Below, piece after piece: positions 1-6,356 of a DNA stretch of 9,114 nucleotides. Below the pieces are notes generated by a model. That model ran no database searches, was not told the DNA's origin, and saw only the letters and a program-made list of their open reading frames with translations. Every line of letters starts with the position of its first letter. Positions within the stretch are counted from its first letter, which is position 1. Both the position numbers and the translations under genes were made by a program. The DNA is from Clostridium sp. (lineage in GTDB: Bacteria; Bacillota; Clostridia; Acetivibrionales; Acetivibrionaceae): positions 1-9,114 of the forward strand of contig DUVG01000191.1 of the NCBI GenBank assembly GCA_012841175.1. The letters are read 5' to 3'.

Positions 1-39
1 GAATAATTTACTTAAACTTATGAGTTTAATAAATTATTC
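1..39 (-). terminator. Hairpin at window edge, possible terminator of the membrane-protein gene
   Basis: Bases 1-10 pair perfectly with 30-39, base 11 bulges out, and bases 12-18 pair with 23-29 around a four-base loop, giving a 17-pair stem. It lies about 40 bases beyond the stop codon of the minus-strand gene at 82-1020, where a terminator is expected. Any U-tract on the minus strand would fall outside the window, so an intrinsic terminator is inferred from position and stem only. The plus-strand flank shows no good T-run directly after the stem. Confidence 0.45.
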
Positions 40-81
40 AAGCCTGACCTTTTAAATAAGCTAGTTATGCTTTTAAGTTAC

Positions 82-1020
82 TTATATATTTGTAGGTTGT
101 GCCATATTATCCGATGAACTACCTGCATTTTCAAGGATTTTTCTAAATTTACTAGATGAATTAGTAACTTTTTCATACAAGTCTACAGTTGGCACTGGAT
201 TTTGTTCTACTGCTGCAAAATACGCTTTTGCCATGCTTACAGTAGCTAATGGATCAATTAATGATTTGTTTAAAGACCATACAATAAGACCAATAAACAA
301 TATTCCGAAGAATCCCATATTCAAAGAACTTGTAAATAAAACTGCAGCAACAATAAACAGAACAACTTTTAGTACCCATAACATAAGAACTGTTTTAACA
401 GCACCTACACCTATGGCTTTCCAGTTTTGAGCATATAAAACAATTCCATCTGCTGAAGCTTTCCATGTATTAAGTTCAGGATTATTTCTCTTATTAACAA
501 AAATATATCCTAAAATACACTCATCTATATAATTACATGCTGTTTCTATAATTAGATTAAAAATACGTATTATAAATGAAGCTCCTGGAATAATGGATAG
601 AACAGCTCCAATGGTGTTAAAGATTCGAAGTACTTGGCGTACTGCTCCTCTTATAAGTACATCTAAAACTGCAACAGATGTAGCTACACCAATATTTGAT
701 TTCACTTTTTCTATGCCATATTGTAGTTGACCTTTTTCAGGCATGTAACCAGTTGTCAAATACTCAGATATAACTGCAATATGTGCTGCTTTTAAAAAGT
801 ATAAAACAAAATGTCCAACTGCTTTTACAATTCCAAAAACTCCTGCAAAGCCTATAAGAAATAAAATAATACCTACTTGTGGAGACTTAACTGCATTAGA
901 AATAAGTAATAATAGTCCAAGCCACAGCATTGCGGCTATTGCAGTAGCCATATAAATACCAAATCTCACTCCTAAAAATGGTAATGTTTTCAATAAAATT
1001 CCTAAAGTTCCTTTTTTCAT
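82..1020 (-). CDS. Polytopic integral membrane protein of unknown function (312 aa)
   Basis: I do not recognise a named family with confidence. The start is ATG, with a GGGGG-type ribosome binding site (1026-1031) about seven bases upstream. Long hydrophobic stretches at about residues 20-40, 48-66, 68-85, 135-160, 203-230 and 234-250 suggest roughly six membrane passes. There is no cleavable signal peptide. The tail from about residue 262 to 312 is hydrophilic and rich in Ser, Asn and Pro, probably cytosolic. The middle holds a conserved-looking stretch with Cys162, Asn163, Asp166, Glu167 and Cys168 (ACNYIDECILGYIF) followed by WKAS and YAQNW. This order of segments loosely recalls the C-terminal half of choline-transporter-like (CTL/SLC44, Pns1) proteins, but that is an inference from memory. 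The gene is apparently monocistronic, with its own candidate promoter. Its substrate, if any, is unknown. Confidence 0.85.
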   Translation of the reverse strand: MKKGTLGILLKTLPFLGVRFGIYMATAIAAMLWLGLLLLISNAVKSPQVGIILFLIGFAGVFGIVKAVGHFVLYFLKAAHIAVISEYLTTGYMPEKGQLQYGIEKVKSNIGVATSVAVLDVLIRGAVRQVLRIFNTIGAVLSIIPGASFIIRIFNLIIETACNYIDECILGYIFVNKRNNPELNTWKASADGIVLYAQNWKAIGVGAVKTVLMLWVLKVVLFIVAAVLFTSSLNMGFFGILFIGLIVWSLNKSLIDPLATVSMAKAYFAAVEQNPVPTVDLYEKVTNSSSKFRKILENAGSSSDNMAQPTNI

Positions 1021-1113
1021 AACAAACCCCCTTGTTTTTTTAATGGAAAATTTTTAAAACAAATAGATAAGTATTAAATTAAATAAAGTAAAAATGAATA
1101 AATACATACAAAG

Positions 1114-1142
1114 ATTATATAATAAGTGGAAAGTATTTGCAA
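1114..1142 (-). promoter_or_regulatory. Candidate sigma-A promoter for the membrane-protein gene
   Basis: Read on the minus strand, TTGCAA (1142-1137) and TATAAT (1119-1114) are separated by 17 bases. This is a perfect -10 and a 4/6 -35, lying about 93 bases upstream of the ATG at 1020. The -10 sits within ATTATATAAT (1114-1123), which reads as TATAAT on both strands. The plus-strand reading points into the 3' end of the chitinase gene and is probably not used. The prediction rests on sequence match and position only. Confidence 0.5.
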
Positions 1143-1192
1143 CACAATTTTTTAAAAAAATTATGTTTTAAAAATTGATGAAGTTTATAAAA

Positions 1193-2650
1193 TTAATTCA
1201 AGGGTAGTTTATCAATTTCTTCTAAAATATATCTTTTTATTAAATTATAATCTATTGAATTAATTAATTTATCACCGTTTACATCTGCATTTACTAATGC
1301 TCCAGAAAAGGGGAAACCATCTATTATCTCCAAAACATATCTTTTTAAAAGTGTTAAATCACTAGAATTAACAATATCATCCCCATTTATATCCCCATAT
1401 AATGGTTCAGGTAAAGAAGGCAGGTCAAAAATATGGTAGACTAAAGCAGTTAATGTATTTCCACCTTCCTTAGGATAATCCCCACTTAGTTCCCAAATCA
1501 TAATACCTCCTAGATTTTTTTCTTCTAGATAATCACATCTAATTTCAAGAGATTCCTCATCTATATAACTATACATAGTACCAGTTGAATCATCCCATAT
1601 ATAGGGGGATTTAGTATCTTCATCCCAAAACCTAACAAATGATGAATTAGGTGAATTTAATAGATCTTTTATGTAGTGAAATGGTTTTGTTCCTAAGGCT
1701 TCAGAAGAAGTGCCAAATAGTCCATTTATACCACCTGTTATACCTGTCCAGCCGGTGGCATAATAGGGAATTCCTAAATTTAGTTTATGTGCAGGAATTC
1801 CTAATTTTAAATATTCATTTACCGTCCAATCTATATTAGCTCTTTCCTTTCTATAAGGTGATGATGGATCAGAAGCATTCATATAAAGGGGAGATAAGTG
1901 GTTTGATACATCTTCCCAAGAACCACTATAGTCATATGTCATAAGATTAATAAAATCAAGATACTGATGAAATTTATCAGGCTCCATATTTCCTATAGCT
2001 GAATTTCCAGCGGGCGCTGCTATTGTAAGAAGGTAATTTTTTTCATCTTCCATCCCTGCAGTATCAAGTTTTTCTCTTAAAGTTTTTAAAAGGAGAGTAA
2101 AATTTTGTTTGTCCTCTGGTCTTGTTATATTTGTAGATAACCCCCCGCCTACAGGGTATTCCCAGTCAATATCCACTCCGTCAAATTGGTACTTTCGTAT
2201 AAAATCAACACAGCTTTGTGCAAAGAATTCCCTAGATTCATTTGTAAGGGCTACATCAGAAAAATATGTAGACAGTGTCCAACCACCTACTGATATTAAG
2301 GTTTTTACATGGGGATATTGTTTTTTGTACTTGATTAACTGTCCAAAATGCCCTCTAATGGGAGTTTGCCATGTATCATCACCAAAAGGCTTTTCAATAG
2401 CGGCCCATGTGTCATGTATGGCTATCTTTCCATCTTCAATTTTGGCAAAAGCATAATTTATATGAGTTACTTTGTCCCATGGGATGTGAGAAACTTCGTA
2501 ATAATTGTCATCAAGGTATATGCCCCATTCGGTAAAATATCCCACTATGTTTTTAGACTGGGCATTGGCCTGAACAGAAAAGAAACTTAACCATATTAAA
2601 AATCCAAATAAGATATGTAACAAAAAAGTTTTTTTATCAATAGATTTCAT
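1193..2650 (-). CDS. Secreted GH18 chitinase with C-terminal type I dockerin (cellulosomal)
   Basis: This 485-residue protein should hydrolyse beta-1,4 links in chitin outside the cell and dock on a cellulosome. Residues 1-30 form a signal peptide: a lysine-rich start, a hydrophobic core and an ANA site before Gln31. The GH18 barrel spans about 34-410. It has the SVGGW motif (120-124) and the catalytic DGVDIDWEYP motif (157-166), with Asp160, Asp162 and the acid Glu164. It also has MTYDYSGSW (237-245) and GGIMIWELSGD (381-391, Trp386). The stretch between about 293 and 380 has the look of a chitinase insertion domain. A type I dockerin follows at 418-485. There is no carbohydrate-binding module, so targeting would rely on the scaffoldin. 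The ribosome binding site GGGAGG (2662-2657) stands six bases before ATG. Related dockerin-bearing GH18 enzymes are known in cellulolytic clostridia. Activity on chitin rather than another GlcNAc polymer is inferred. Confidence 0.95.
   Translation of the reverse strand: MKSIDKKTFLLHILFGFLIWLSFFSVQANAQSKNIVGYFTEWGIYLDDNYYEVSHIPWDKVTHINYAFAKIEDGKIAIHDTWAAIEKPFGDDTWQTPIRGHFGQLIKYKKQYPHVKTLISVGGWTLSTYFSDVALTNESREFFAQSCVDFIRKYQFDGVDIDWEYPVGGGLSTNITRPEDKQNFTLLLKTLREKLDTAGMEDEKNYLLTIAAPAGNSAIGNMEPDKFHQYLDFINLMTYDYSGSWEDVSNHLSPLYMNASDPSSPYRKERANIDWTVNEYLKLGIPAHKLNLGIPYYATGWTGITGGINGLFGTSSEALGTKPFHYIKDLLNSPNSSFVRFWDEDTKSPYIWDDSTGTMYSYIDEESLEIRCDYLEEKNLGGIMIWELSGDYPKEGGNTLTALVYHIFDLPSLPEPLYGDINGDDIVNSSDLTLLKRYVLEIIDGFPFSGALVNADVNGDKLINSIDYNLIKRYILEEIDKLPLN
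1196..1399 (-). other. Type I dockerin domain of the chitinase, two F-hand repeats
   Basis: There are two calcium-binding repeats of about 22 residues each. Repeat 1 (residues 420-441) has Asp420, Asn422, Asp424, Asn428 and Asp431 as loop ligands. Repeat 2 (456-477) has Asp456, Asn458, Asp460, Asn464 and Asp467. Each loop leads into a helix with the KRY signature (LLKRYVLE, LIKRYILE). The recognition positions 10 and 11 of the loops are Ser-Ser in repeat 1 and Ser-Ile in repeat 2, so the two cohesin-binding faces are not identical. All ligand positions are intact, so the module should fold and bind a type I cohesin. No scaffoldin gene lies in the window. Confidence 0.95.
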
Positions 2651-2765
2651 TTACATCCTCCCATAAAAAAGTAATAGAATTTAAAATGCTAAAAATGTAA
2701 CAGTTTAAATTAGTGGAAATTAAAGCAAAGAGAAAGGGTGAAAATTATGCTGCTACCTAAAATAA

Positions 2766-2794
2766 ATTATATCATATCCAAAGTTTTGAAACAA
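2766..2794 (-). promoter_or_regulatory. Candidate extended -10 promoter for the chitinase
   Basis: On the minus strand, TTGTTT (2794-2789) is followed after 17 bases by TATAAT (2771-2766), with TGA directly before it, giving a TGn extended -10. The -10 is about 115 bases upstream of the chitinase ATG, implying a leader of roughly 105 bases. I saw no catabolite-responsive (cre) palindrome here. The -35 matches only 3/6, but the perfect extended -10 compensates. Confidence 0.5.
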
Positions 2795-2822
2795 ACTATA
2801 CAATGCTTTAAAATTTTATATA

Positions 2823-2851
2823 TACAGATTTTAGAGGGTATATGGTATAAT
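2823..2851 (+). promoter_or_regulatory. Candidate extended -10 promoter for the phosphopantetheinyl transferase
   Basis: TATAAT at 2846-2851 is preceded by TGG (2843-2845), forming a perfect extended -10. The -35 at 17-base spacing is weak (TACAGA, 2823-2828, 3/6). The start codon is 37 bases after the -10, which gives a short leader. It lies back to back with the chitinase promoter, with 28 bases between the two -35 elements. Confidence 0.6.
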
Positions 2852-2887
2852 GGCTATGGAAAATAAAGTGTTTTTTGAGGTGGGAAA

Positions 2888-3601
2888 ATGTCTGAAATAT
2901 ATGCTACAGAAATAAAAAGTCCAGTGAATAAAAAGCTATTTGAAAAAGCTTTAAACTATATTCCAGAGAATAAACAAAAGAGAATAAAGAGATTTTTAAA
3001 ATATGAGGATTCATTAAAAACCTTAATTGCAGAAGTGTTGATAAGAAAAATAATCATGTTAAAACTTAAAATAAATAATGATGAAATAATTTTTAAAACC
3101 AATGAATTTGGAAAACCCTACCTTAAAGATCATGATGAATTTCATTTTAATATATCTCATTCAGGCAAATGGATTGTATGTGTTGTAAGTGATAAGCCTG
3201 TAGGAATTGATGTGGAAAAAATTAAAGATTTGGATATTAAAATTGCAGATAGATTTTTTTCAAAGGAAGAAGTGGAGGATTTATATAAAACAAAGGAAAG
3301 TGAAAGGCTTAAATATTTTTTTGAACTTTGGACGTTAAAGGAAAGTTACATAAAGGCAGATGGAAGGGGCTTTAATATACCACTTAATTCTTTTTCTTTT
3401 AAAATCAAAGATGATGAAATAGTTTTTAATACTCAAAACAATTTAAAAAACTGTTTTTTTAAAAGATATAAAATTGACCCAAATTACAAGTTGTCTGTAT
3501 GTTCTCTAACACCTAAATTTCCCAAAACCATTCAAATGGATGAGGGAGAAATTTTGTTATCTGAATTCCTAAGTCTGTGTGAAAGGGAAGCTAAAATATA
3601 A
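2888..3601 (+). CDS. Sfp-type 4'-phosphopantetheinyl transferase
   Basis: The enzyme moves the 4'-phosphopantetheine arm of coenzyme A onto a serine of carrier-protein domains, turning apo into holo acyl or peptidyl carrier proteins in the cytoplasm. The 237 residues fit the Sfp class and are about twice the length of AcpS. Diagnostic motifs are FNISHS (87-92), GIDVE (106-110, with magnesium ligands Asp108 and Glu110), a FSKEE segment (124-128) and WTLKESYIKADGRGF (148-162, with Glu152 and the Lys/Gly signature). ATG is preceded by GAGGTGGG (2877-2884) at proper spacing. No polyketide, nonribosomal-peptide or fatty-acid synthase gene lies nearby, so the carrier partner is not shown by context. 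It is transcribed alone, divergent from the chitinase and convergent with ylbJ. Sfp-type family membership is secure, but the substrate is not known, so no gene symbol is given. Confidence 0.93.
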   Translation: MSEIYATEIKSPVNKKLFEKALNYIPENKQKRIKRFLKYEDSLKTLIAEVLIRKIIMLKLKINNDEIIFKTNEFGKPYLKDHDEFHFNISHSGKWIVCVVSDKPVGIDVEKIKDLDIKIADRFFSKEEVEDLYKTKESERLKYFFELWTLKESYIKADGRGFNIPLNSFSFKIKDDEIVFNTQNNLKNCFFKRYKIDPNYKLSVCSLTPKFPKTIQMDEGEILLSEFLSLCEREAKI

Positions 3602-3603
3602 GG

Positions 3604-4896
3604 TTAGTTTGATAAGATTTTCCTTTTTTTAAAGAGGTTAAAAAATAAAATCACAAAAGACATTAGTATAAAAATGGAAATTGATATTAAAATATTGTAA
3701 AGAGAGATAACAAAGTATTGATGCCAGGAGAGGGTGTGGCTTGAGTGTATAAAATTGAAGACAGGCAGAGATAAAGAAGGATAAAGATTTATAAACTTTA
3801 CTCCTATAAAAGTATAAATGGCTGCAAAAATTCCTTGAAGGAGCTTGCCAAATAAGTATGGCTTCATATTAATGTCGGTTTTACTTATCATGCTATAAAT
3901 CTGAAAATGTACAGAAATACCTGCCCAGCCCATAATTAAGCTTACAGAGATTAATTGCTGAATAAAAGAGCTATTAGCTTCACTTGCCAAATGAGTTCCA
4001 GTTGTAATTTCAAAAAATCCACTTAAAAGAGCTGTTATTATTTCTTTATTTATACCAGTTGAAATAAAAATGGTAAAGATAACATTTGATATATAGGAAA
4101 TAAAACCTGTTTCAATTAAAATATTTATGATAACTGAAAACAAAGTAATAAATCCCCCCACTGTTAACATAGTTCCAAGTGAGTTTTGAATTGAATCTCC
4201 TAAAATTTTAGCAGGACTAGATATGCTATCATTTAGAGTTTTTCTAAATTCTGTTTTAAATTTTCGAATAAAATTTTTATTATGGTTTTTCTCCCTATGG
4301 TTTTCTTTTTTGTATTTTGGGTTTTTACCATAAAACCTAAACAATAGTCCTACAGTAAGGCTTGCTAAAATATGACAGGCAAGAAGTAGAACTCCGATAC
4401 TTGGCATCTTAAACATTCCTACAGCTACAGCACCAGTAATAAAAAGAGGACCTAAATTATTTGTAAAAGCCAGCAATCTTTCAGATTCAACTTTAGTCAA
4501 AAGTTTTTCTTTTCTCAAACTTGATGTGAGTTTAGCGCCAACAGGAGCACCACAGGTTAATCCCATAAGCAGAGTAAATGAAGCACAACCGGGAAGATTA
4601 AAAAGAGGTCGCATTATAGGTTCTAAAAGTATTCCTAAAGATTTTATAATACCTGTCTTATTTAAAATATCTGATGCAACTAAAAAAGGAAATAATGAAG
4701 GAAACACTGTTTTAAACCAAAGATCTAAACCTTCTTTAGCAGATTCTACAGCTGTATTTGGAAAAATAATAAGCAGCAGTATAAATAAAATACATACTGT
4801 TGGAAGCAAAAAAGATTTTAAATATATTATATATGAAGTTTTCTTAATAAAGAAAAATAAAGTTACAACTGTTATTACCAAAAGAAATAGATACAT
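3604..4896 (-). CDS. ylbJ: Sporulation integral membrane protein YlbJ
   Basis: This 430-residue membrane protein has the YlbJ layout, related to nucleoside-recognition (Gate) domain proteins. An N-terminal hydrophobic pair (about 1-18, 27-46) is followed by a re-entrant-looking stretch with FPSLFPFLVASDIL (65-78). The conserved small-x-Pro-x-Gly-Ala-Lys motif is CGAPVGAK (115-122). Next come TNNLGPLFITG (145-155), a polar, lysine-rich loop at about 190-225, FFEITTGTH (294-302) and GWAGISVHFQ (323-332), then two more hydrophobic segments to the C-terminus. In Bacillus subtilis ylbJ belongs to the mother-cell sigma-E regulon and is linked to spore cortex formation and heat resistance. The transported molecule is unknown. 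The ATG has GGTGAT (4904-4899) two bases upstream, which can pair with the 16S tail. It converges on the phosphopantetheinyl transferase gene with only two bases between stops. Confidence 0.87.
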   Translation of the reverse strand: MYLFLLVITVVTLFFFIKKTSYIIYLKSFLLPTVCILFILLLIIFPNTAVESAKEGLDLWFKTVFPSLFPFLVASDILNKTGIIKSLGILLEPIMRPLFNLPGCASFTLLMGLTCGAPVGAKLTSSLRKEKLLTKVESERLLAFTNNLGPLFITGAVAVGMFKMPSIGVLLLACHILASLTVGLLFRFYGKNPKYKKENHREKNHNKNFIRKFKTEFRKTLNDSISSPAKILGDSIQNSLGTMLTVGGFITLFSVIINILIETGFISYISNVIFTIFISTGINKEIITALLSGFFEITTGTHLASEANSSFIQQLISVSLIMGWAGISVHFQIYSMISKTDINMKPYLFGKLLQGIFAAIYTFIGVKFINLYPSLSLPVFNFIHSSHTLSWHQYFVISLYNILISISIFILMSFVILFFNLFKKRKILSN

Positions 4897-4898
4897 AA

Positions 4899-4904
4899 AT
4901 CACC
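4899..4904 (-). promoter_or_regulatory. Unusual ribosome binding site of ylbJ
   Basis: On the minus strand GGTGAT ends two bases before the ATG. It matches the downstream half of the full AGGAGGTGAT sequence, so pairing with the 16S 3' end puts the start codon in normal register even though GGAGG itself is missing. A weaker AAAGG lies 12 bases upstream of ATG. This supports the start at 4896. Confidence 0.5.
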
Positions 4905-4930
4905 AAAACCTTTAAAAAAATCCCCATATA

Positions 4931-4958
4931 AGCTTATTTTGTTTTCTATAAAATATGC
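4931..4958 (-). promoter_or_regulatory. Weak sigma-E-like promoter candidate for ylbJ
   Basis: On the minus strand GCATATT (4958-4952) fits the Bacillus sigma-E -35 consensus KMATATT exactly. After 13 bases comes AATAAGCT (4938-4931), which matches CATACAHT at only five of eight positions. It ends 34 bases upstream of the ATG, a sensible distance. The known sigma-E control of Bacillus ylbJ is the reason for looking, so this is a biased search in AT-rich DNA and the call is tentative. Confidence 0.3.
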
Positions 4959-5018
4959 CATATGAGAATTTAAAATTGATAAATTTTAAAAATACATAGC
5001 CTTTAAATATAAAGTGAT

Positions 5019-5047
5019 AGAGGATTTTTTTAAAATATGTAGAATTA
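5019..5047 (+). promoter_or_regulatory. Sigma-H-like promoter upstream of degSU
   Basis: AGAGGATTT (5019-5027) and GTAGAATTA (5039-5047), separated by 11 bases, match every position of the published Bacillus subtilis sigma-H consensus (RnAGGAwWW, 11-12 bases, RnnGAATww). It faces degS and lies about 135 bases upstream of its start. No convincing sigma-A promoter was found between here and degS. Sigma-H (Spo0H) controls entry into sporulation and stationary phase in Bacillus and clostridia. Its use here is inferred from sequence alone. Confidence 0.5.
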
Positions 5048-5167
5048 TTAGCTTAAGTGGTGTAAAAATCTCTAGTGTTTCTCAATTAAAAGTCAGTTAA
5101 TAACTTAAATCTTTGATCTTAATAGCTATTTTTCTAAGGTTTTAAATTTTCTAATAAAATAATATAT

Positions 5168-5174
5168 GTGAGGT
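5168..5174 (+). promoter_or_regulatory. Ribosome binding site fixing the GTG start of degS
   Basis: GTGAGGT is followed by seven bases and then GTG at 5181. The only nearby in-frame ATG (5166-5168) runs straight into TGA, so it cannot start the protein. GTG is therefore the best start. Confidence 0.7.
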
Positions 5175-5180
5175 ATAAAG

Positions 5181-6356
5181 GTGTCTAACTTTAAACTAGA
5201 TATTTCAAATTTAGACAAAATAATCAAAAAAACTGTTGAAGCTATAAATAACAGCAAATCTGAAATTCATGATATTTCAGAAGGGGCCCGAAAAGAGTGT
5301 GGACGTTTAGAATGTGAGCTTGATAAATTGAAAAATCTTGTATCAGAAACCATGTCAAAAGTACGTTTTTTAGAAGAGGAATTAAAAGAAAGTAAAAAAG
5401 AATTAATGTTTTTAAGTAAAAATCACGATAAGTATTCAGAGGAAGAAATTAAAAAAGCATATGATAAAGCTGATGAATTAAGAGTACAACTTATTATAAA
5501 CAAAGAAAAGGAACGTCATTATATAAATAGAAGAAATGAGTTAGAAATAAGGCTTAAAGATGCCTATAAGACGGTGAAAAAAGCAGATACTCTTATTTCT
5601 AATATAAGTGTTTCTTTAGACTGTCTTACAGGAGACTTGCAAAATGTAAGTATAAAGTTAGAAGATGTACAACAAAGGCAGATAATGGCTCTTAAAATAA
5701 TAAGAACTCAAGAGGAAGAAAGGCAAAGAATTGCTAGAGATATACATGATGGACCAGCACAGTCAATGTCAAATGTAGTTATGAAAGCAGAAATATGTGA
5801 ACGTTTAGTGGAAACAGATCCAGTTAAAGCGAAAAGCGAATTGAGAATACTAAAGTCTATTGTAAGAAATACACTTCAAGATGTTAGAAGGATAATATAT
5901 GATTTAAGGCCAATGTCATTAGACGATTTAGGGCTAATACCAACACTGCAAAGGCATATTATCACATATCAAGAAGAATCAAATACTAACGTGCTATTTA
6001 AAACTAAAGGTATTTACAAAGATTTAAAGCCTCTAATTTCCTCAACAGTTTTTAGACTTGTTCAAGAAGCAATAAGCAATATAAAAAAACATGCTAGTGC
6101 AAAGAATGTAGAAATAGATATTGAATTTCTAGAAAAAGAACTAATACTTAATATTTTTGATGATGGAAAAGGTTTTGATGTATCTGCAATAAATATCAAA
6201 AACCATAATATAAATGGTGGCTTTGGACTTTTAAGTATGAGAGAAAGGGTTGAATTATTAGGAGGAAAATTTGAAATTTCCTCTGTCATTGGAAAAGGCA
6301 CTGCTCTTAATATTATTATACCGTTAATTTCAAAAGAGGAGGTCGCAAATGGATAA
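5181..6356 (+). CDS. degS: DegS-type cytoplasmic sensor histidine kinase
   Basis: This kinase autophosphorylates on histidine and passes phosphate to the response regulator encoded next. At 391 residues it is close to Bacillus subtilis DegS (385), and like it has no membrane segment. Residues 1 to about 170 are charged and heptad-rich, a coiled-coil sensor region similar to the DegS family. The HisKA_3 dimerisation helix carries ERQRIARDIHDGPAQS (180-195). The phosphoacceptor is His189, the same number as in B. subtilis DegS. The ATP-binding domain shows the N box (FRLVQEAISNIKKHA, 291-305; Glu296, Asn300), DDGKGFD (327-333), GGFGLLSMRER (346-356) and GKGT (371-374). All catalytic motifs are intact. 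It starts with GTG and overlaps degU by eight bases. The identified pairing is strong, but the stimulus is unknown. Confidence 0.93.
   Translation: MSNFKLDISNLDKIIKKTVEAINNSKSEIHDISEGARKECGRLECELDKLKNLVSETMSKVRFLEEELKESKKELMFLSKNHDKYSEEEIKKAYDKADELRVQLIINKEKERHYINRRNELEIRLKDAYKTVKKADTLISNISVSLDCLTGDLQNVSIKLEDVQQRQIMALKIIRTQEEERQRIARDIHDGPAQSMSNVVMKAEICERLVETDPVKAKSELRILKSIVRNTLQDVRRIIYDLRPMSLDDLGLIPTLQRHIITYQEESNTNVLFKTKGIYKDLKPLISSTVFRLVQEAISNIKKHASAKNVEIDIEFLEKELILNIFDDGKGFDVSAINIKNHNINGGFGLLSMRERVELLGGKFEISSVIGKGTALNIIIPLISKEEVANG

Noticed and set aside
1141..1167. A/T-only hairpin (with one G-U pair on the minus strand) beyond the chitinase stop, considered as its terminator.
   Set aside because: The stem has almost no G-C pairs, its loop is too tight at the centre, no U-tract follows on the minus strand, and it overlaps the candidate -35 of the next gene. 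A/T palindromes are common by chance here.
2109..2456. Open frame of about 115 codons on the plus strand inside the chitinase gene.
   Set aside because: It is antisense to conserved GH18 motifs, has no family features, and is best explained as a shadow of the real gene.
2651..2765. Possible riboswitch or cre operator in the chitinase leader.
   Set aside because: No conserved riboswitch core (for example GEMM-type c-di-GMP motifs) and no CG-centred cre palindrome could be found.
3586..3630. Interrupted GGAA/TTCC pairing followed by a T-run at the end of the phosphopantetheinyl transferase gene, considered as a terminator.
   Set aside because: The possible stem is broken by large unpaired segments and has only four-base blocks. 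The T-run alone is weak evidence in AT-rich DNA.
4526..4915. Open frame of about 129 codons on the plus strand covering the 5' part of ylbJ.
   Set aside because: It lies antisense to a well-supported membrane protein, and the product is lysine-rich and featureless with no domain.
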